This document shows, one piece after another, positions 34,949 to 42,749 of a stretch of DNA of 64,000 bases. The stretch lies in contig JADBYA010000030.1 in assembly GCA_020403245.1 (NCBI GenBank), positions 1 to 64,000 on the forward strand. Direction: 5' to 3'. The stretch's first letter is position 1; the number at the start of each line of letters is the position of its first letter. The position numbers and the translations under genes were made by a program. The notes beneath the pieces are model-generated. The model was not told the DNA's origin. It saw only the letters and a program-made list of their open reading frames with translations, and did no database searches. Origin of the DNA: Flavobacterium sp. Its GTDB lineage: Bacteria; Bacteroidota; Bacteroidia; Flavobacteriales; Flavobacteriaceae.

Positions 34949-36258
34949 TAGGTTGTATAATTTATTTTTAAAATTCTAGTTGTCGTTTTGGTTACTTTAA
35001 AACGTTCGTCCTGCCTAGTTCCAACAACCCAAACAATTTGATTATCCGAACACAAAAGCCACGTATTTGATTTGTCTAGTAAAGAAAATTTTTCGTCTTT
35101 AAAAAACTTACTGAGCTTCTTTTTACCATTCATCCCAAAAGGGAAAAACCAATCACCTTCTTTCCAACGGCGAAGGGTTAACGGAAATTGTAATTTTTCC
35201 TTGTCGACAAAGATAGTATGACTGGAAGGATTAGAAATGTCATCCACAGTACAAAACGTAAGATTTAAGGGAATTTTAACTTCATTTTGTTCTTTTTGTA
35301 TCCAATAAACCACATCGTTTGAAATCTCTTGCTTTGAAAACAATAGCAATGTTTCTCTGTTTTTTAATAGCGAATGCGTCTCAGAATGTACTTGTTTTCC
35401 CGATTGTGCGTGGATTAAATCATAAACGGAACTCCAATCAGAAAAACCAAAGGGTTGCAACCAATCAAACAAATAGGACTTATAATTTTCGTATTTCAAT
35501 AGTTTTAATAAGTCGATTGAAATTTGGTTTTCGTTTTTGGTCACTACTTTTGAATACAAACTTTTTGAAGCGTCTGCTGCCATTGATTGTTTTTGTTTTA
35601 AATGACTAAGAGTGTTTTCAAACGAAGCCAATAAACTCGGATTAATTTCCTTTACTATTGGGATAACATCGTGACGGAATTTATTTCGCAAGTATTTATC
35701 CGAAGCATTACTGCTGTCTTCACGCCAAGCAATCTTGTTTTCCTGTGCATACGCTTCAATTTCATTTCTGGAAAAAGGCAATAAAGGTCGGATGATTTTA
35801 TCATTTTGTTCCGGAATTCCAGTCAATCCTTCTAAACCAGAACCACGAGTAAAATTGATTAAAAAAGTTTCTAAACTATCATCTAGATGATGAGCCGTTA
35901 GTATGTAATCGAAACCTTTTTCTTTTAGTTGTTCATAAAACCAATCATAGCGAAGTTCTCTTGCAGCAACCTGAATGGAAACTTTCATTTCTTTGGCATA
36001 ACCCTTTGTATCAAGATGTCCAACCGACCATGGAATTAAATATTTATCGCCATATTTCATAACAAATCTCATATCATCATCGCTTTCTTTTCCTCGCAAT
36101 TGAAAATTACAATGCAACATAGCAAAAGGATAACCCACCTGTTGGAATAAATGTACCAAAACCATACTATCGATGCCACCACTTACGGCAATAAAAAACC
36201 TGCTTTTTAGCAAAAAAGGGAAGTTGGCAATGATGTGATTTTGGAATTTTGTAAGCAT
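34948..36258 (-). CDS. tilS: tRNA(Ile)-lysidine synthase
   Basis: A 436-residue N-type ATP pyrophosphatase. FFIAVSGGIDSMVLVHLF is the PP-loop (near residue 25). HCNFQLRGKESDDDM and LTAHHLDDSLETFLINFTRGSGLEGLTG are the TilS substrate blocks and KKKLSKFFKDEKF lies in the C-terminal domain. It converts the wobble cytidine of the CAU-anticodon tRNA-Ile to lysidine. The start is set at ATG 36258 rather than the upstream TTG at 36264, which lies in the -7 box. It lies 21 bp after pabB, and a -7 box in that gap may give a leaderless transcript. Confidence 0.94.
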   Translation of the reverse strand: MLTKFQNHIIANFPFLLKSRFFIAVSGGIDSMVLVHLFQQVGYPFAMLHCNFQLRGKESDDDMRFVMKYGDKYLIPWSVGHLDTKGYAKEMKVSIQVAARELRYDWFYEQLKEKGFDYILTAHHLDDSLETFLINFTRGSGLEGLTGIPEQNDKIIRPLLPFSRNEIEAYAQENKIAWREDSSNASDKYLRNKFRHDVIPIVKEINPSLLASFENTLSHLKQKQSMAADASKSLYSKVVTKNENQISIDLLKLLKYENYKSYLFDWLQPFGFSDWSSVYDLIHAQSGKQVHSETHSLLKNRETLLLFSKQEISNDVVYWIQKEQNEVKIPLNLTFCTVDDISNPSSHTIFVDKEKLQFPLTLRRWKEGDWFFPFGMNGKKKLSKFFKDEKFSLLDKSNTWLLCSDNQIVWVVGTRQDERFKVTKTTTRILKINYTT

Positions 36259-36261
36259 AGT

Positions 36262-36269
36262 CAAAAGTA
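36262..36269 (-). promoter_or_regulatory. -7 box 3 nt before the tilS ATG
   Basis: TACTTTTG on the minus strand matches TAnnTTTG. It lies in the 21-bp pabB-tilS gap and the tilS ATG begins three bases later. A TTTG 24 nt upstream, inside the end of pabB, could be the -33. This suggests an internal, leaderless start. Confidence 0.5.
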
Positions 36270-36279
36270 GTAATTATTT

Positions 36280-37563
36280 CTATTGAAGTACCTCAAACAT
36301 CGCTTTGGCTTTCAACAAACATTCGTCATATTCCAGTTCGGCAATGGATTGTGCCGTAATGGCGCTTCCCACAGAAAAGGAAACATAGTTTTCTGTGGCA
36401 TTGTATAAAATACTTCGGATGACCACATTGAAATCAAAATCATGGGTTGGAGTAAAATAACCCACAGCACCGCTATACAAACCCCGTTTGGTTTCCTCTA
36501 ATTCTTCAATGATTTTCATGGCGGAGATTTTGGGCGCTCCCGTCATGCTTCCCATAGGAAAAGTAGTTTGAAGGTTGTCGATAGGTGATGTTGTGCTTTC
36601 TACATTGGAAATCACTGTAGAAATCATTTGGTGCACTTGTTTAAAAGTATAAACGCCACACAACTCTTCCACTTCTACAGATCCTTTGGTGGCGGTATGC
36701 GATAAATCATTTCGAACCAAATCCACAATCATAATGTTTTCGGAACGTTCTTTTGGATTTTGTTCCAACTCTTTTTTCGAATTTTCATCTAAAATTGGAT
36801 CTCCAAATCGTTTTGCGGTGCCTTTTATGGGTTGGGAAATTATTTTATTTCCTTCTTTTCTCAAATAGCGTTCGGGTGAAGCGCAAAGCAAATAATGTTG
36901 ATTATTTTTAAAGAAAGTAGCAAAGGGTGGTTTAGAAATGCTGTTGAGTTTCTGATAGATATCTGAAGGGTCAATCGTTGCATTTTCGGCATAAAATTCC
37001 ATACAAAAATTAGCTTCATAGATATCACCACGATGAATGTGTTCGAGCATTGAACGTACTTTTGAAAGATAACTTCCTTGGGAAATGCGTTGTTTTATTA
37101 TAGTAGGTTGCGGGTTGTGGGTTGCGGGTCGCGGATTTTGAATTTCTTCAAAATCGCTTTCAATCTCATCATCGCATAAATACAAGTAATGCATTTCGAG
37201 TTCGTTTCCATTTAAAAAAAACAACTTCTTGGGTTGGAAGAAAAACAAATCGGGGAAATGCAGACCATCAAAATTGTTGGAATGCAATTTCTCAGTATCG
37301 TTTTTTAAATCATACGATAAATAGCCGAAAAGCCAATCTTTGGTTTGTTGCTGGTATTGTTTTAAGTCGTCAAAAGCATTGAGGTAATCGGTTTTAATAG
37401 CTGTAAAAGCATCCACGGCAAGCGCGCTGTCAAAGCTGGAATATTTTTGAGGATAATCATTGGAATCTAAAAAAATAATTTCCCTAAATTGTTGTGACCA
37501 ATGTAATAATTGGCTTTTGAATACTTCTGGATTTTCAATTTTTTTCGAAATAACGGTTCTCAA
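36280..37563 (-). CDS. pabB: Aminodeoxychorismate/anthranilate synthase component I-type enzyme
   Basis: A 427-residue chorismate-binding enzyme starting at TTG (no ATG in frame). GSYLSKVRSMLEHIHRGDIYEANFCME opens the catalytic domain (given as GSYLSKVRSMLEHI, HRGDIYEANFC). ASPERYLRKEGNKIISQPIKGTAKR, MIVDLVRNDLSHTATKGSV and TTFPMGSMTGAPKISAM follow in the family order. The short N-terminal part and the PIKGT motif favour PabB (4-amino-4-deoxychorismate for folate) over TrpE. It heads an operon with tilS and dsbD. Confidence 0.85.
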   Translation of the reverse strand: MRTVISKKIENPEVFKSQLLHWSQQFREIIFLDSNDYPQKYSSFDSALAVDAFTAIKTDYLNAFDDLKQYQQQTKDWLFGYLSYDLKNDTEKLHSNNFDGLHFPDLFFFQPKKLFFLNGNELEMHYLYLCDDEIESDFEEIQNPRPATHNPQPTIIKQRISQGSYLSKVRSMLEHIHRGDIYEANFCMEFYAENATIDPSDIYQKLNSISKPPFATFFKNNQHYLLCASPERYLRKEGNKIISQPIKGTAKRFGDPILDENSKKELEQNPKERSENIMIVDLVRNDLSHTATKGSVEVEELCGVYTFKQVHQMISTVISNVESTTSPIDNLQTTFPMGSMTGAPKISAMKIIEELEETKRGLYSGAVGYFTPTHDFDFNVVIRSILYNATENYVSFSVGSAITAQSIAELEYDECLLKAKAMFEVLQ

Positions 37564-37589
37564 TTTCCTATGTTTTTTTTTATCGCACT

Positions 37590-37597
37590 CAAAATTA
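37590..37597 (-). promoter_or_regulatory. -7 promoter box for the pabB-tilS-dsbD operon
   Basis: TAATTTTG on the minus strand matches TAnnTTTG and lies 26 nt before the TTG start of pabB. No convincing -33. Confidence 0.55.
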
Positions 37598-37782
37598 CGA
37601 TAAAAATAATTCTAACTGTTAAAGTAAAAAACCAAAATTTTTGGCACGCTTTTTAGTAGGAGTTAAGAAAGTAAGTAACCCAAAATTCATTTATCCATTA
37701 TTGATAGAAAATTACACTGACCTTATTGAAAAATAAATACCAGAGTGGTAATCTATTAATAACTATTTAAATTGAATGTAAA

Positions 37783-38676
37783 ATGAAACAAGTATCAAAA
37801 TTGGGTTTGGCAGTACTCCTACTTGGATTTGCCTTTGCGTGTAAACAAGCTACTTCTTCAGATGAAGCGAGTGCTGAAACGGCTGCTGACAGTGTCAGTG
37901 TTGAAACTACTTCCTCCAATGCAGCTGTAGTAAAAAAAGAAAGTAATCGAAAATTTGTTCGAACGGCCGATTTAAAATTCAAAGTGAAAAATGTAGCCAA
38001 ATCGACCTACTCCATTGAAAACATAGTGGCAAAAAATGGTGGCTTTGTAACGTTTACAGATTTAAAAAGTACCATCAACGAAAAATCGGAAACCAAAATC
38101 AGTCAGGACAGCACTTTAGAAACGATTCGATTTACGGTTGATAATACCATCACATTAAGAGTTCCAAATACCCAATTAGACACCGTTTTAAAATCGATGG
38201 TAAAAGAAGTGGCATTTCTTGACAGCCGATTGATTAAAGCCGATGATGTGGCTTTGCAACTCTTATCGAATAAAATGGCACAAAAAAGATTGACCTCGCA
38301 TCAAAAACGATTGGAAAAAGGAATTGATACCAAAGGCAAAAAATTAAATGACATTACCAATGCCGAAGATAAAGTTTTAGACCGAGAAACTGAAAGTGAT
38401 GAAACCATCCTAAAAAACCTCAGCTTAGAAGATCAAGTAAATTTTAGCACGGTGACTTTATATTTATATCAAAGAGAAAGCGTGGTGCAAGAAATGGTAG
38501 CCAATGAAAAAAGTATCAATGCTTATCGACCTCATATTGGCCTGCAAGTCTGGGATAGTTTAAAAACCGGTTGGTTTATGTTTGAAGCGATTATTGCATT
38601 TATAGCGCAACTTTGGTCTATTATTGTACTTATTATTTTAGGACTATTTATCTACAAAAAGTATTTGAAAAAATAA
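37783..38676 (+). CDS. DUF4349-type lipoprotein
   Basis: A 297-residue lipoprotein (GFAFAC, Cys at residue 20) with a Ser/Ala/Glu-rich linker. A DUF4349-like domain then runs to the end: KFVRTADLKFKVKNVAKSTYSIENIVAKNGGFV (in parts KFVRTADLKFKVKNV, SIENIVAKNGGFV), ITLRVPNTQLDTVL, LSNKMAQKRLTSHQKRL and FSTVTLYLYQRE. A single transmembrane helix (about 270-291) and a short basic tail follow. The domain occurs in envelope proteins of unknown function. The membrane helix plus lipid anchor means both ends are held at the envelope. A clear terminator follows. Confidence 0.86.
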   Translation: MKQVSKLGLAVLLLGFAFACKQATSSDEASAETAADSVSVETTSSNAAVVKKESNRKFVRTADLKFKVKNVAKSTYSIENIVAKNGGFVTFTDLKSTINEKSETKISQDSTLETIRFTVDNTITLRVPNTQLDTVLKSMVKEVAFLDSRLIKADDVALQLLSNKMAQKRLTSHQKRLEKGIDTKGKKLNDITNAEDKVLDRETESDETILKNLSLEDQVNFSTVTLYLYQRESVVQEMVANEKSINAYRPHIGLQVWDSLKTGWFMFEAIIAFIAQLWSIIVLIILGLFIYKKYLKK

Positions 38677-38733
38677 GTTTAGCTAATTGAAAAAGAAATA
38701 TAATTAGCTTTTATCTTTTCATTATTTTTAAAT

Positions 38734-38759
38734 GAGCTCAATCTTCATTGGGCTCTTTT
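38734..38759 (+). terminator. Intrinsic terminator after the DUF4349 gene
   Basis: GAGCTCAAT and ATTGGGCTC form a 9-bp stem (one G-T wobble) with a CTTC loop, followed by TTTT. Confidence 0.82.
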
Positions 38760-38777
38760 CTTTTAAATATAGTTTTA

Positions 38778-38785
38778 TATATTTG
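38778..38785 (+). promoter_or_regulatory. -7 promoter box for the amino acid permease gene
   Basis: TATATTTG matches TAnnTTTG, 26 nt before the ATG, directly after the preceding terminator. Confidence 0.65.
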
Positions 38786-38811
38786 TTTCAAACTAAATCA
38801 AAATCAAAACT

Positions 38812-40482
38812 ATGTCCATATCCAATCTTTTTAGAAAAAAATCAACTAGTGTTATCCTAAAAGAGGGAGGTGATGGTGAACATAGTGGATTAAATAAAGT
38901 TTTAACTGTAAAAGATTTAACCTTCTTTGGTATAGCAGCCATTATAGGTGGTGGAACCTTTAGTGCTATTGGAAACGCTTGTTTTTCAGCTGGACCAGGA
39001 GTTATTTTTCTTTATGTTATTTGTGCTATTGCTTGCGGATTTACCGCCATGTGTTATGCCGAGTTTGCTTCACGTGTTCCAGTTTCGGGTAGTGCCTATA
39101 CTTATGCCTATGTCTCTTTTGGCGAAATTTTCGCTTGGATTATTGGTTGGGCCTTAATCATGGAATATTCGATTGGAAATATTTATATTGCATTTTCGTG
39201 GAGTGGTTATTTTACTAATTTATTGGAAACTTTTGGGATTCATTTGCCAGCATGGCTTACTATCAACTACCAATCGGCACACGATGCTATAATAGCGAAC
39301 AAGTTAGGTGAAGGTTTTAACGCTTGGAACACCGCTCCAATGGTTAGTGGTTTGCGAATCATATTTGATTTACCCGCAGTATTGATTAATATATTGATTA
39401 CCTATTTGGTATATCGGGGTACTAAGGAATCTAGAAACATCAGTAACTTGATGGTGTATATCAAGTTGGCAATCATTGTTTTGGTAATTGTTGTCGGTGC
39501 TTTTTATATTGATATTGACAACTGGACACCGTTTATGCCCAATGGTTTTGGAGGTGTTATGGGTGGTGTTTCAGCAGTATTTTTTGCCTATATTGGCTTT
39601 GATGCCGTATCAACTTTAGCCGAAGAAAGTAAAAACCCACAACGCGACTTACCTAAAGGGATGATCAACTCCCTAGTAATATGCACTGTTGTTTATATTA
39701 TTTTGGCTTTGGTCATTACTGGAATGGTATCGTACACGCTACTTGGAGTGAGTGATCCTTTGGCAGAAATCTTTGCTTTAAAAGGGGTAAAATGGATGTT
39801 GTTTATAGTTTCTATTGCAGCAGTAGTAGCCATGACTAGTGTCTTGTTAGTATTCCAAATGGGACAACCACGCATCTGGATGACGATGAGTCGCGATGGA
39901 TTAATGCCAAAGAAGTTTGCAGAAATTCACCCAAAATACAAAACACCTGGATTTGCCACTATAGTAACTGGATTGGTGGTTGGCATTCCGATATTTTTTA
40001 CCGATGAAAATTTTGTGCTCGACTTCACGAGTATCGGAACTTTATTTGCTTTTGTATTAGTCTGTGGTGGTGTTTTAATGCTTTCGCCACAAAGTGAAGC
40101 TGAACTTGCAGAACAGGCAACTAAAGGGAAATTCAGAATTCCTTATATCAATTCAAAATATATTTTTCCAGTACTTTGTTTAGCGGCCTTTGGAATGGTA
40201 CAATACTATTTGCCCACTTTCTTTCCGGATACTTTTAGTTATTCCGATAGCTTTTTTGCTACCAATGTTCCTATGGTACTATTTATTGCATTATGCATAG
40301 TAATGGCAGTCTTGGCATTTCTTAAAAATCTGTCGCTTATTCCTTTACTGGGTCTTATCTCTTGTTGTTATTTGCTAACCGGTATGGCGGTGTCCAACTG
40401 GCAATGGTTTGGTATTTGGCTTCTTATTGGATTAGTTTTATACTTCCTGTATGGCTACAAAAACAGTAAACTGACTACATAA
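38812..40482 (+). CDS. APC-family amino acid permease
   Basis: A 556-residue transporter of the amino acid-polyamine-organocation superfamily. It has about twelve to fourteen hydrophobic helices. TFFGIAAIIGGGTFSAIG (TM1, substrate-binding break), CGFTAMCYAEFASRVPVSGSAYTYAY (in parts CGFTAMCYAEFASR, VPVSGSAYTYAY) and FFAYIGFDAVSTLAEESKNPQRDLPKGM (FFAYIGFDAVSTLAEE, KNPQRDLPKG) are the classic APC blocks of the cationic amino acid transporter branch. Substrate probably an amino acid taken up with protons or sodium. The gene is preceded by its own promoter and followed 33 bp later by a convergent gene. Confidence 0.93.
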   Translation: MSISNLFRKKSTSVILKEGGDGEHSGLNKVLTVKDLTFFGIAAIIGGGTFSAIGNACFSAGPGVIFLYVICAIACGFTAMCYAEFASRVPVSGSAYTYAYVSFGEIFAWIIGWALIMEYSIGNIYIAFSWSGYFTNLLETFGIHLPAWLTINYQSAHDAIIANKLGEGFNAWNTAPMVSGLRIIFDLPAVLINILITYLVYRGTKESRNISNLMVYIKLAIIVLVIVVGAFYIDIDNWTPFMPNGFGGVMGGVSAVFFAYIGFDAVSTLAEESKNPQRDLPKGMINSLVICTVVYIILALVITGMVSYTLLGVSDPLAEIFALKGVKWMLFIVSIAAVVAMTSVLLVFQMGQPRIWMTMSRDGLMPKKFAEIHPKYKTPGFATIVTGLVVGIPIFFTDENFVLDFTSIGTLFAFVLVCGGVLMLSPQSEAELAEQATKGKFRIPYINSKYIFPVLCLAAFGMVQYYLPTFFPDTFSYSDSFFATNVPMVLFIALCIVMAVLAFLKNLSLIPLLGLISCCYLLTGMAVSNWQWFGIWLLIGLVLYFLYGYKNSKLTT

Positions 40483-40515
40483 TTCCAAAAAATAATGCCG
40501 AATGTTTAGGATTTT

Positions 40516-41109
40516 TTATTTCCAAATTCTAAAATTTACTTTGAATTCTTTCTTTTGAATAAGAGAGCGCCAATCAATAAATAATAAAGCACTTAATAAT
40601 AAAATCCCAAATACTATACTCAAAAAAGATTGCCATGAAAAAACACCTTGGAGTATCTTTTCAGCGTTCTCTGTACCATATTTTCCGAAAAGAACTAAGA
40701 CTGTATCACTAGTAAATTTGCCCACGAAGAAAGCTGGAATAATATATAGTGGTCTTAATTTTGCCATTCCTGCTGCTACAAACAAAGGCGTTGTTGGCAA
40801 AGGCAATAAAGAATAAGCTATGATTACCATTTGACTTTTCCATCCTTTTTCTTTCAAAACTTTACCTAAAAACTGAACATCCTCATTTTTGTCTGGGTTG
40901 AAAATACTGCCCGCAATTCGAGGAATATAGAGCGTTAGCACATATCGTCCAAGAATTGAACCAGCCACTCCAATTAAAATGACTAGCCAGACATTTAATT
41001 TAAAAACTATTTGCAAAAATACCATGATGGTAAAAGCTGGAGGAAATGGAAAAGGAACAACATCAAAAAAAAAGGCACCTAAAAAAACTAACGCATATTG
41101 CCACCACAT
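40516..41109 (-). CDS. VTT-domain (YqaA/DedA-like) membrane protein
   Basis: A 197-residue membrane protein with about five hydrophobic segments and two re-entrant-like stretches: FFFDVVPFPFPPAFTIMVFLQI near the N-terminus (given as FFFDVVPFPFPPAF) and AYSLLPLPTTPLFVAAGMAKL in the middle (AYSLLPLPTTPLF). The latter, followed by PLYIIPAFFVGKF, is the VTT/SNARE-associated signature. Such proteins may act as lipid scramblases or carriers of prenyl phosphates. The C-terminus ends in a basic tail. The substrate is unknown. It stands alone. Confidence 0.86.
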   Translation of the reverse strand: MWWQYALVFLGAFFFDVVPFPFPPAFTIMVFLQIVFKLNVWLVILIGVAGSILGRYVLTLYIPRIAGSIFNPDKNEDVQFLGKVLKEKGWKSQMVIIAYSLLPLPTTPLFVAAGMAKLRPLYIIPAFFVGKFTSDTVLVLFGKYGTENAEKILQGVFSWQSFLSIVFGILLLSALLFIDWRSLIQKKEFKVNFRIWK

Positions 41110-41250
41110 AATAACTCGTTTTAAGAATGATAAAAACCATTTGAGAAAATGAATAGATTATAGTACTTTCTAGTACTTAATTTAAACCTATATTGGAAAA
41201 ACCCTTTTTGATTGAAAAATCTGTTAGTTAATTTGTTTAATTGCACTCCA

Positions 41251-41281
41251 AAAAAATACCCAAGAAAAGTAATAACTTGGG
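41251..41281 (-). terminator. Terminator after the lysine-rich gene
   Basis: On the minus strand CCCAAG and CTTGGG form a 6-bp stem with an 11-nt loop, followed by TATTTTTTT. It lies 8 bp after the stop. Confidence 0.75.
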
Positions 41282-41288
41282 AACTCTT

Positions 41289-41720
41289 TTATTTCTTCTT
41301 TTTAGACTTCTTTTTCTTTTTAGCACTTACCTTAGCTTTTTTGGGTTTTTCTTTTTTCTTTTCTTTTTCTTTTTTGGCTTTTGCTTTGGCTTTTTCCTTA
41401 GCTTTCTCTTTTTTAGCTTTTTCTTTCTTTTTCTCGGCTGCTTTTTTTGATTTCGCTTTTTCTTTCTCTTTTTTTACTTTTTCTTTGTCTTTATCATTCC
41501 AAGTTATGGTGTTCTTGTCATTACTGACATCTGTTTGGTCACTATCGTTATCAATAGGTACAATATCAATAACTTCTTCAGTTATACTGATCATTGTCAC
41601 TTCTTCAACAGGTGTAAATTCAGTTTCTGTGATAGCACCATTTGCAATAGAAGGTTTTTCTCGCATTGCTGGTGTTGTCGGTGTTGACTTTTGTCTAACT
41701 GGTGTTGCTCTTTTAATCAT
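41289..41720 (-). CDS. Lysine-rich protein with acidic N-half and KEKAKK repeats
   Basis: A 143-residue protein with no recognised family. Residues 1-25 are basic, 30-75 acidic (EEVIDIVPIDNDSDQTD), and from about residue 76 to the end almost every residue is Lys, Glu or Ala (KEKAKK- and KAKAKKEKEKKKEKPKKAK-like). The tail resembles histone H1-like and Hc1-like tails and could bind DNA or rRNA, or form a single charged helix. The long T-rich open frames on the opposite strand are its shadow. The codon use (AAA/AAG, GAA, GCT) is natural and a promoter box and terminator frame it, so I think it is expressed. Confidence 0.72.
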   Translation of the reverse strand: MIKRATPVRQKSTPTTPAMREKPSIANGAITETEFTPVEEVTMISITEEVIDIVPIDNDSDQTDVSNDKNTITWNDKDKEKVKKEKEKAKSKKAAEKKKEKAKKEKAKEKAKAKAKKEKEKKKEKPKKAKVSAKKKKKSKKKK

Positions 41721-41767
41721 ACTGCTATTTTTATTTCAATGTTGCTAGAATGTTAATTAATTGTAAA

Positions 41768-41775
41768 CAAATATA
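41768..41775 (-). promoter_or_regulatory. -7 promoter box for the lysine-rich gene
   Basis: TATATTTG on the minus strand matches TAnnTTTG, 47 nt before the ATG. Confidence 0.6.
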
Positions 41776-41972
41776 CGATATAAAACAATACTATAATGTT
41801 AAGTTTTTCGAGTCGGTTAAAACTTAACATTGGAAATCAAATAAATACTTAATAAAATAACCCAATTACCTACTTAACTTTCCCATCTGTACTATATTTA
41901 CTAATCTGATTTGAAAACTACACATCAAAATATTTCATATCTTTACTCTACAAACCTTTAAACCAAACCCTT

Positions 41973-42416
41973 ATGAAAACCACTATAAGAAACATCGCTG
42001 CAGTGATTATCGGATTATTGATAGGTATTGCGGTGAATATGATGATTATCTTGATGGGACCATCCATCATTCCATCACCCGATGGCATTGATGTTACCAC
42101 TACAGAAGGATTACAGGCATCGATGCATCTTTTAGGACCAGAGCATTATATAATGCCATTTTTGGCGCATGCGCTGGGCACCTTTATGGGCGCACTATTG
42201 GCTGCTGCTATTGCGGTAACCCATCGTTTTAAAATTGCTTTAGGAATTGGTTTGGTGTTCCTTGTGGGTGGCTTTTATATGGTATTGATGTTGCCATCGC
42301 CAGTTTGGTTTTCGGTACTGGACTTGTTTGTGGCTTATATCCCCATGGCCTATTGGGCTGGAAAAATTATTGATAATAGAACTGATAGTGGTAATTCATT
42401 TGGTGCTGTATTGTAA
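41973..42416 (+). CDS. Small membrane protein with four helices, unknown function
   Basis: A 147-residue protein with four hydrophobic helices: AAVIIGLLIGIAVNMMIILMG (7-27), FLAHALGTFMGALLAAAIAV (62-82), IALGIGLVFLVGGFYMVLML (88-108) and VLDLFVAYIPMAYWAGKII (115-135). The helix-rich arrangement with LAHALGTF and a short periplasmic loop after TM1 (PSPDGIDVTT) is seen in small conserved bacteroidetal membrane proteins. I do not recognise a named family. It stands alone, preceded by an AT-rich gap with only a near-match promoter box (TATCTTTA). Confidence 0.75.
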   Translation: MKTTIRNIAAVIIGLLIGIAVNMMIILMGPSIIPSPDGIDVTTTEGLQASMHLLGPEHYIMPFLAHALGTFMGALLAAAIAVTHRFKIALGIGLVFLVGGFYMVLMLPSPVWFSVLDLFVAYIPMAYWAGKIIDNRTDSGNSFGAVL

Positions 42417-42559
42417 AATAGTGAATTAGAAAGCATATAAAAGAAAACCACAAGCGATATTAATTTAGAAAATATTTCTACTTTTTACTCTTTTAGTAAC
42501 ACCTTGATAACAATAATATTATACTTTTTTTTTTGTAATTTTAATTCAAACAAAACATC

Positions 42560-42727
42560 ATGAATATTTATTGGTTTATTGTATTTGGAGTAAGCATTTT
42601 AGCTATTGCTTTAGTTGTGTTTCTTATTAAAAGAAACTTGAAAGATGAAAAAGAATTGGAAACATTTCTTAACAATGAAGGCGAGATAGAAAACATAGAG
42701 GAGGACGAGGTAAATAACCCAACTTAA
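42560..42727 (+). CDS. 55-aa single-pass membrane protein with acidic tail
   Basis: A short frame with ATG at 42560 and TAA at 42725-42727. The N-terminus is one membrane helix (YWFIVFGVSILAIALVVFLI), followed by a positively charged stop (KRNLKDEK) and an acidic tail (EGEIENIEEDEVNNP). The preceding leader is A-rich (CAAAACATC) as for other genes here. Charge and helix pattern fit a real small inner-membrane protein. I cannot name it. It is on the opposite strand to the E1 dehydrogenase gene and ends 22 bp from its stop. Confidence 0.7.
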   Translation: MNIYWFIVFGVSILAIALVVFLIKRNLKDEKELETFLNNEGEIENIEEDEVNNPT

Positions 42728-42749
42728 AAAAACAATTTCTATATACAGT

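Noticed and set aside
41212..41748. Long phenylalanine-rich forward reading frame
   Set aside because: It is the antisense shadow of the lysine-rich gene (AAA/AAG codons read as TTT/CTT).
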